From: Haemonchus contortus
Taxonomy: Eukaryota > Nematoda > Chromadorea > Rhabditida > Trichostrongylidae
DNA length: 64,000 nt
Direction: 5' to 3'
NCBI GenBank assembly: GCA_000469685.2
Contig: LS997565.1
Coordinates: 12,763,505 to 12,827,504 of the forward strand
The translations under genes and the position numbers were made by a program. The notes beneath the pieces were generated by a model that was given only the letters and a program-made list of their open reading frames with translations, did no database searches and had not been told where the DNA came from. Positions 59,501 to 64,000 of the stretch are shown in pieces (within the stretch, counting starts at the first letter, position 1; each line of letters starts with the position of its first letter).

Positions 59501-62500
59501 AGTATCTACGTTTCACAAGATAAAGATAGGAAGAAAAAAGTTGATTTCTGGCCACTTGTCGTAGATTGCTCAGCTTCCATCAATTTTGAGGAGCTCTTAG
59601 GCGATTTGCCACTATGGGGTGAAGAATGTGGGAAAGTGAAAGTAGATGCGTGATGTTCGCCTGTGAATGTGCCTGTAACAAGTCTTTGCAAAACAAAATC
59701 TATGAGCTTGATTTCGAGCAATTCGAAAAACCAAAGCTCTGCTCGCTCACTTGTAGTTGTGTTCTTTGCTGCTTCCAGTGATGTGAGCTTGCTGCTGGCA
59801 CTACGTTCTTGAACTGTTGGGGACTCATGCGTTGTTGCGAAGCTTTCTGTAATTAGTGGTGTATCAGTACCTACAAAGGCATCGAAAGTTACAAAATGCA
59901 TTCATCGAGATGGAGGTCAATGGAAATATGAATTACTTGCTGTTGGTTGCTTGGCTTCTGCCACTCCTAGAGCTTTTCTGGTGGAGAGAATACTATGAGC
60001 TGAGGAGACCGACATAGTAACGCTGGCTGGGTGGCGTACTTCTGCAAGTGTTCCGATAGTCTTTGCAAGACAGAATATCTGGGACTTTTATGAAGCATCT
60101 CAGGTGAAAAAGATTCTGCGCCCACTTGTATTTGTCTTTCGAGCCATTTCCAGTGTTGTGGACTTTCTCATTGTACTAGATCTACGGACCGAAGATAGGC
60201 GCTCTGACAGAGTCTCCGAGGATTTGACACTGCGAGGTGAAGAAAGAGTAGTAGTGGCAGAAGTAGCTCCTTTTTTGCGCGCAATTGTACCTGTAATGAC
60301 CCTCAAAAATTAGATTCTATGACAACTCAAAGAACAGTTTCGATAAGGAGGGATCATCTGGCTCACTTGTAGCAGTGCTTCCAGCCAGTGTTGTGGGCTC
60401 GCTAGCTGTAAGCCCACGGGAGACCGAGGACGATTGCGCCATCGTTTTAGAGCTTTTCGTTAGCACTGTAGTATTCAGGAGTTATCGCGATGGAAGAATG
60501 TCATGCAGAAGCCTCACTACCATTCCTATCGTATGCTCCAATTCCGATCTCAACAGACTCTGCAGGGCCAAAAAATGCAGAAAGTCGCAGACCCACTTGA
60601 GTGATGACTCGCAACTTGTAGTGGTGTTCTTTGCTGCTTCCAAAAAATTTTCACGATAAAACCATCCCTCATCAACCAAAACGTTCGCGTTCCGGAAAGA
60701 AACATCCAGCGTGTAATATCTCACAAAAAGGTTGTTATAAGAACAGTGAAATGATGTATTTCGAGGAAATCACTGGCAAAGGTAAGCCGCTCGTGGTTTC
60801 TTCGGTGCAGGCGTGAAAATCGACCAAGACCAGTACTCGAACAGCGTACTGATGGGGTGATGAAGATCTGATCCGACGACAGTTCCTGAAAAATATCGTA
60901 GTACTTCAAGTATGACGCTATTCCAGGCAAGAGAGCCCATCTTGGACTCGTGTGATGCATCTCAGCTGAACGAGTATGCACCTGGAAAGACAAGGTTCAA
61001 ATCATTTCATATTTTGATTCGTAGAATTGAGCTCAGCCTCACCACTTCTTGTAGGGTGTTCAGCTTCCGTCAACAACTTAGTGAAGTGCGTAAAATGTTG
61101 TGAAAGGAATGACTTGCTTGACGTGAATTTTTCAGCATTTTCACCTGGATGGAGTAGATTCCTTTCACTGCTTACGAGGCTAGGCGAAGTGAAAAGACTT
61201 TAACTTCTCACTTTTAACGGAGATTTTGTTTCCTTTGGAAGTCGTGTACATTCTGGCCGAACTCACTCTATGGGTGAATAGGGCATGTGTAGTTGCTTTG
61301 GAGTTTTCAACCACTGATGCTGCAAAGACAGCTAGAATAGATGAGTATCACAAAACACATTCGAAACAGTGAGGATAGAATAGAGGGAATTCCGCTTCCA
61401 TCACAAACTGCTTAGCTCCTATCGAACTTGACAAGTGTTTTCTGCAGCCAGCAATGTCAGAGAAAGAATTGATCTGATCTTCCGATCGTGAAGTTCCGCT
61501 TCACGTAAGACAAACCGAAAAAGCAATTCAAATTTGCTCACATGTTGTGGCTTGATCTTGCTCTAGAACTGTTGACTTCGAGAGGACTTTAGCGCTATAA
61601 ACTGACGTTGTTTGCGGCATTGTTCCATTGGTTCCAATTACCGTTGCTCTATCGGTACCTAAAGAGGTTCTGACTGTTCCTAATTGCATTACCTATAGTG
61701 AGAGAAAAGTTAGGAATAAAAGTCACTTGTTACTGGATGCTTAGCTTTAGTCGACTCTGGTGGTTTCGTCTTGGAAGGTACTCTACGAGTTGAAGTAGAG
61801 ACAAAGCCTATAGTGTATTCGCCTTCATCTGCATCTGTAATGCGTCTTCTGCAGGCCAAAACTCCTAGTTTGTTTGCATGACAATCAGTAGGGCCACGAT
61901 TCTATTCGCTCACTCGTAGCGGTGCTTTCAGCCACTTCGAGAGGAGCGGACCTACTAGTGACACTAGCGATATGGATGAGAATTGTGGCATTTCTACAGG
62001 ACTCGTATTCAGCAGTGTCGTATCCGTACTTAAGGATGCAACAGATGTAACAAAATGCATTCTACAGATTCAGCATTGGATATGAAGCTTAATGGAGAAA
62101 ATATAAATTCTTAATCACCTGTTGTAGATTGCTCAGCTTCAGTTAGATTTGATGGGATCTTGGAGGATTCGACAGCGCTAGTTGGGGAACTCGAAGCCAT
62201 CACAGTGTTTACATGGTGATCGCCTGCAATAGCTAATGATATGGGTTTTCGGAAAATACAAAGTATGAACATGTTTCAAGCATAGCAAGGGATCCCTATG
62301 GGTTCGTTCGCTCACCTGTAGTGGTACTTTCTTCTGCTCCCACTGATGTTGGCCTGCTGGTGATAGTAGAGCTATAGATCGAGGAGGGCTGACGCGTCCC
62401 TGCTGAGCTAGTGGTCAGCAGTGTTGTACCAATACCTAAAGAGGCAATAGAGGTCACAGAATTATGGAGACTATTGCTGAACAAAAAAGGTTGATCATTG

Positions 62501-63418
62501 GTCATCTAATGTGGATTGTTAAGCTTGTGTCAGGTTTGATGGGTTCTTGGAGGATTTGACAGCGTTGGTTGGAAAACTCGAAGCAATTACAGTTGTTACA
62601 TGATATTCACGTGCGACAGCTAACGACATGAGTTCTTGGGAAAAGTGTGGACATGTTTCGAGCATACCAAGGGTTTGTTCGCTCACCTGAACTTGTACTT
62701 TTTCCTGCTTCCTCTGATGTTGGCTTGCTGGTGATAGTCGAGCTGTAGATCGAGGAGGGCTGAGGCGTTGCTGCTGAACTTGTAGTCAGCAGTGTTGTCC
62801 CATTACCTTAACAGGCACTAGAGGTCACAGTATGATGGAGGCGAGTGGCGAGAGAAAAAAGTTGATCATTAGTCACTTGTTGTAGGTTGCCCAGCTTTTG
62901 TCGTTTCTGATAGATTTCTGGGGAATTTCGAAGTGGTAGGTAACGAAGGCGAAGCAGTAACAGTGGTCTGATGGTGCTCGCGTACATCTAAGCCTGAAAG
63001 TTTCGGGAAAGGGAATTCATAAGAGTTTTCGCAAATCAGTTTGAGGGAATAAGTTTTTAACAGCTTACTTGTAGTGGTGATTTGAGCTGCTTCCGTAGGT
63101 GTGGAACTCTTAGTGATCCCAGCGCTGTAAGTCAAGGACGATTGAGGGGTCGTTGCGGAGCTAGTAAACAGCGGCGTCGTATCATTGCCTGAAGGGCAGT
63201 GGACCAACTAATTGCACTCCACAAGAATAAAGGAGAATAATTTCAATAACCTGTTTCTTCGCTTTCCGTCACGTTGAACAGGCATTCAACGGGACTAGGA
63301 GGGCAAGTCGTATAAATTATAGTGGGAGATTTGAAAGTGCAAATTGAAAAAAGCGAAGTGACAGATATGAAAGCGCAAGTTGAAAAAAGTGAAGCGGTAG
63401 TGGTTCCTGCAACTGTAC
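44004..63418 (-). CDS. Mucin-EGF-seven-transmembrane receptor gene (adhesion-GPCR-like), model
   Basis: My model joins three modules in one minus-strand gene: about 40 Ser/Thr-rich exons (63418-53121), a linker with two EGF-like domains (52294-49438), and a multi-helix membrane module with a short tail (49115-44004). Exon phases agree across the mucin-to-EGF junction (all phase 1, then 1, 0, 0, 0, 0) and through the membrane exons (0, 1, 0, 0, 0, 2, 0, 0). Such a protein would have a long glycosylated stalk outside the cell, EGF modules near the membrane, and a G-protein-coupled-receptor-like core. Gaps: signal peptide and first exon (beyond or near 63.5 kb), the EGF-to-helix-1 linker, helix 1, and perhaps the second extracellular loop exon. 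The alternative is two adjacent genes (mucin-EGF and 7TM) split around 49.2 kb. The parts are confident; the fusion is moderately so. Confidence 0.5.
45717..46124 (-). CDS. 7TM gene: helix 5 and helix 6 exons
   Basis: Exon 45969-46124 encodes SPIVLIGMCIALIASAFSY (helix) followed by a basic loop RKHLPHNMKKVKAYLENVS and VTRRNEVEK. Exon 45717-45823 encodes CERDLLFTAIGPWLLLLYWI and TLMMSNDF (helix). Both have canonical GT-AG borders and join in phase 0. The basic loop between helices 5 and 6 is the usual G-protein contact region of such receptors. Confidence 0.55.
47518..48058 (-). CDS. 7TM gene: helix 2, 3 and 4 exons
   Basis: Exons 47908-48058, 47644-47759 and 47518-47589. They read CRSFVMILAGFLALFFRHP (helix 2), VECQWVFYIISCCCSLGIAF (helix 3, with a Cys at its outer end), FAIEAFNAYELC (intracellular end), then RSYALLAFRTVFPVVAMSII and IPVIMVPKYEQ (helix 4). 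Phases are 1, 0, 0. There is no DRY motif at the end of helix 3. The layout 'Cxxx...WxxxEAxxxY' is closer to adhesion/secretin receptors than to rhodopsin types. Family assignment is inference. Confidence 0.5.
48987..49115 (-). CDS. Juxtamembrane exon of the 7TM gene
   Basis: This 43-codon exon has canonical borders (GATTTCAG acceptor, CAG|GTAAGT donor), phase 0 on both sides: YLDNLQNIGDLASEASVLVL, TWNDVVIMAIKSVLL, QSPSVGQ. It is amphipathic, with a hydrophobic stretch. It could be part of the ectodomain stalk or lead into helix 1, and no GPS proteolysis motif was recognised. Confidence 0.5.
49438..52294 (-). CDS. EGF-like module: two six-cysteine domains plus linker
   Basis: Exons 52206-52294 (YYGDVHCNRNTFSLYNLSD), 51930-52001, 51726-51878, 51514-51603 and 49438-49482 join in phase. 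EGF 1 spans two exons: CEQCDAYGTESC, GEKEDGFVCHCYEHWSGKTC. EGF 2 spans two more: CKLTHLQCGEHGFC, then SCVCDYGFTGEFC. Each has six cysteines with the C-x-C-x8-C ending typical of EGF domains, so three disulfides each. No calcium-binding (D-x-D/N) start is evident. The preceding 52-residue linker contains ALVVCAFYRLFLQYSATYES and could be a degenerate SEA-like region, which is unproven. Confidence 0.62.
49930..50335 (+). pseudogene. Mariner/Tc transposase relic, 3' part
   Basis: The plus strand reads DWAPADSAKKTLQCCDTTLS (second Asp block 'QDWAPAHxAKKTQxW'), FKFPDLNPSHFGV (third Asp block PDLNP), a stop, ILEQKACASKHSSLAPLIKS, then LRKRLEVRIKAKYGHSACEM. It is a diverged copy inside an intron of the minus-strand receptor gene. 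Confidence 0.7.
50860..51335 (+). pseudogene. Mariner/Tc transposase relic, second copy
   Basis: KVFFTDETRFTMEQ (first Asp block 'xFSDEKxF'), then WISFCDRIF and QDGARAPAHR (second Asp block), SCSTESM-like debris, KAALRKACDAISQDIIRAPI and LKKVIKSEGGHMVGHRQF at the C-terminus. Multiple stops. It lies in the same intron and orientation as the relic at 49.9 kb. Confidence 0.65.
53121..56350 (-). CDS. Mucin exon array, block 4 (3' end of array)
   Basis: Low-to-high coordinates. Type A exons: 54012-54119, 54329-54436, 54565-54675, 54908-55027, 55297-55401, 55645-55758, 56002-56121, 56231-56350. Type B exons: 54174-54254, 54750-54842, 55107-55208, 55453-55560, 55818-55931. A terminal 42-base exon at 53121-53162 (EMTRPAGIEETTS) links to the EGF module. 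All have lengths divisible by 3 and phase-1 borders. Type A looks like TDSTLPTTSFSTTPKSSTTS; type B like VAGEHQPTTASLLSSYRS and EAKQATTS. At 55453 the usual donor is GC rather than GT, and an internal in-phase GTGAGC donor would shorten the exon to 55471-55560. Confidence 0.68.
56147..56168 (-). pseudogene. Type B mucin exon remnant
   Basis: GTACCCCTGCAGGCAAACAT, the first bases of a B exon after an AG, now continues directly into intron-like sequence before the A exon at 56002-56121. It is a deletion relic. Confidence 0.45.
56372..56688. mobile_element. GC-rich palindromic MITE, copy 2, inserted in a mucin exon
   Basis: It begins GGCTGCTTTCGTAGTCC and ends GGACTATGAAAGCAGCC, flanked by TA on both sides (56370-56371 and 56689-56690). 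Almost the whole 317 bp forms one palindrome (GGGAGGCAGACGGTC / GACCGTCTGCCTCCC, AACAAGATCAAAAACC / GGTTTTTGATCTTGTT). It shares internal sequence with 12479-12737. The TA duplication suggests a Tc1/mariner-type transposase in trans. Confidence 0.75.
56691..56718 (-). pseudogene. Truncated type B mucin exon next to the MITE
   Basis: Only the first 28 bases of a B exon remain (acceptor ATTAG, then GCCACAGTTGCGGGCAAACA). The MITE follows directly and the rest of the exon, including its donor, is missing. Confidence 0.6.
56793..59111 (-). CDS. Mucin exon array, block 3
   Basis: Type A: 56793-56897, 57154-57261, 57682-57801, 58049-58162, 58422-58514, 58786-58911, 59004-59111. Type B: 56967-57086, 57866-57964, 58239-58346, 58595-58699. 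Examples: VTRSETVPPSTSIYSTRFTN (A) and GIHHTANVTTLLSSPPSIHS (B). Two A exons (58786, 59004) are adjacent with only 92 bp between, so a B exon was lost. At 56967 the ancestral donor is GC; a GT three bases further on keeps the frame. At 58422 the consensus acceptor has lost a G and an internal TTACAG is used instead. Confidence 0.65.
57333..57415 (-). pseudogene. Type B mucin exon with lost donor
   Basis: The sequence is homologous to the B exon at 57866-57964 (ends ...CAACAACCTGAAACAA). However, the donor reads ATAATT where GT is expected, and the length, 83 bp, is not divisible by 3. Confidence 0.5.
59178..59295 (-). pseudogene. Type B mucin exon with frameshift
   Basis: It matches the B exon at 59937-60041 (SVYSTYSIHS versus SVSSAHSILS). 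A run of eight A shifts the frame, the length is 118 bp, and the usual acceptor AG has become AA. Confidence 0.5.
59556..61834 (-). CDS. Mucin exon array, block 2
   Basis: Type A: 59356-59475 (just below this block), 59751-59870, 60367-60465, 61212-61319, 61542-61658. Type B: 59556-59672, 59937-60041, 61043-61144, 61727-61834. One chimeric exon lies at 60126-60290. Type A example: TDTPLITESFATTHESPTVQ then EAAKNTTTS. Type B example: GEHHASTFTFPHSSPHSGKS. All listed lengths are divisible by 3 with phase-1 borders. Block 2 is less regular than the rest: about 400 bp at 60642-61042 do not match either exon type. Confidence 0.62.
60126..60290 (-). CDS. Chimeric B/A mucin exon
   Basis: This 165-bp exon starts like a B exon (TIARKKGATSATTTLSSPRS) and ends like an A exon (SSTMRKSTTLEMARKTNTS), with no intron between. 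Both borders are phase 1, so the frame is kept. It probably arose by unequal recombination or deletion between neighbouring exons. Confidence 0.6.
60616..60641 (-). pseudogene. Type A mucin exon fragment
   Basis: Only the last 26 bases of an A exon (EAAKNTTTS) with a weak donor GTTGCG remain. The upstream 400 bp are unrelated to the array. Confidence 0.4.
61914..62028 (-). pseudogene. Type A mucin exon with frameshift
   Basis: The start fits the A consensus in one frame (TDTTLLNTSPVEMPQFSSIS) and the end fits in another (EVAESTAT). The length is 115 bp and one G of the acceptor junction is missing. Confidence 0.45.
62119..63418 (-). CDS. Mucin exon array, block 1 (5' end of array)
   Basis: Type A: 62316-62435, 62687-62806, 63069-63188 (each 120 bp). 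Type B: 62119-62232, 62877-62993, 63251-63418. Examples: GTTLLTTSSAGTRQPSSIYS (A), VREHHQTTVTASPSLPTTSK (B). The last B exon is enlarged to 168 bp by an internal duplication of about 33 bp and carries four cysteines (CAF, CTF, CPPSP, CLFN). Beyond 63496 a decayed A exon and no clear start exon are seen, so the 5' end may lie outside the window. Confidence 0.65.
62506..62619 (-). pseudogene. Type B mucin exon with lost donor
   Basis: It is clearly a sister of the B exon at 62119-62232, with intact length (114 bp) and acceptor (CGTTAG), but the donor GT is AT (TAG|ATGACC). If skipped, the reading frame is unaffected. Confidence 0.5.
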
Positions 63419-63495
63419 CTGAAATAAAACTTTGTGAAACGGGATTGATGCGTCTTTTATGGGGTAGCCCGCTGAAGAAGGTTCTTTCTACTCAC

Positions 63496-63590
63496 TCATA
63501 GGAGTGCTCTAGCATGTTTTAATGTCGTCCGTCGCGGTTAGACTAGTGCTGTAACCCAGCGACGGCGGATTTTGTTAACAGCCTCACAAG
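63496..63590 (-). pseudogene. Decayed type A mucin exon at the array's 5' edge
   Basis: The donor region CTATGA|GTGAG and A-type sequence are present, but the consensus frame holds a TAG (TAGAGCACTCCTATGA) and no acceptor is seen. Confidence 0.35.
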
Positions 63591-63599
63591 GCTGGCGTG

Positions 63600-64000
63600 C
63601 GTCACAAGTAAGAACGCATTTAACAGAGATGCACTTTTCGTCAGAGCTTCCCCTTCGTCCCCTTCGAGAATCTGATTATGGGCTGTGGTGGGTCATGAGT
63701 GCTCAATCCACCGCGGAGAGCCTATTTCGTTTAATTTGCCTTATTTCTAACCTTTTGTAGGCCTCTAACCTGTATATATAGAACGATTTTGAGATGTAGG
63801 GACGCCTTCATCCAGATTGTGCTTTTGTCAATCTCAGGTCAACAAAGCTCGGCGCAGGCCCCGCCCGCGTTAGGGTTTTGACCATGCCCCTTCAACAGCC
63901 TCAGTGCACATTTTCGGATACAAATAGATAGCTTTCAAGCAGAATTAAGGGCGTTTGACGACAAACTGCCTACCTCATTGCACACCCGTACCCCGCAAAA
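63600..64000. other. No supported gene
   Basis: GC-richer sequence without exon-like signals. The plus-strand frame at 63572-63760 has no domain. The start exon of the receptor gene could lie here or beyond the window. Confidence 0.3.

Noticed and set aside
62581..62625. Loss of the acceptor of the B exon at 62506
   Set aside because: Alignment with the sister exon shows the acceptor is nine bases further upstream (CGTTAG) and is intact; only the donor is lost.
53121..63590. CRISPR array, because of regular short repeats
   Set aside because: The repeats are about 370 bp, diverged and coding, with splice sites; the genome is eukaryotic.

Overview
The window looks like nuclear DNA of a clade V (strongylid, hookworm-like) nematode. 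This is an inference from three things: small introns with TTTCAG-type acceptors, dense old transposon debris, and an RTE-type 'endonuclease-reverse transcriptase' retroelement of the kind that is abundant in hookworm genomes. There are no bacterial operons, CRISPR arrays or rRNA genes. Most of the short open frames are chance; the real genes are split into small exons, many without an ATG, and had to be assembled from splice sites and reading phase.

The most striking locus is on the minus strand at 44.0-63.4 kb. Its 5' two thirds (53.1-63.4 kb) is an array of about 40 short Ser/Thr-rich (mucin-like) exons. Nearly all are flanked by phase-1 introns and they fall into two alternating types, A and B, repeating about every 370 bp. 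Downstream, in matching phase, lie a cysteine-containing linker, two six-cysteine EGF-like domains (49.4-51.9 kb) and exons that together supply at least six of seven membrane helices plus a short cytoplasmic tail (44.0-48.1 kb). My model is one gene for a mucin-stalk, EGF-like, seven-transmembrane receptor resembling adhesion GPCRs. Several exons in the array are broken (lost donor, frameshift, MITE insertion, A/B fusion), so the array appears to be turning over.

Other genes, all inferred from splice phase: an Arg/Ser-rich nuclear-type protein gene on the minus strand (10.5-15.8 kb); a divergent GSK3-like kinase gene on the minus strand (19.6-28.3 kb) with a C-terminal extension and no recognisable activation segment; the 3' end of a plus-strand gene (18.2-18.5 kb); a minus-strand gene end of unknown type (33.1-33.6 kb); and a partial Ser/Thr-rich exon running off the left edge (1-671, minus).

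Mobile DNA: three copies of one RTE retrotransposon (1.9-4.4 kb minus, 11.6-12.3 kb plus as a 5' fragment, 35.3-38.4 kb plus with a 997-codon open frame); a second LINE remnant (6.9-7.5 kb); five decayed mariner-type transposase relics, one inside an intact-ended 765-bp element (22.16-22.93 kb); a Tc1-like element with about 217-bp inverted repeats (39.7-41.3 kb); a 525-bp Tc1-type MITE (41.7-42.2 kb); a GC-rich palindromic MITE present twice (12.48 and 56.37 kb); a small retroposon with a 16-bp target duplication (9.5-9.7 kb); a 1.4-kb foldback element (26.5-27.9 kb); and a scattered tRNA-derived SINE family.
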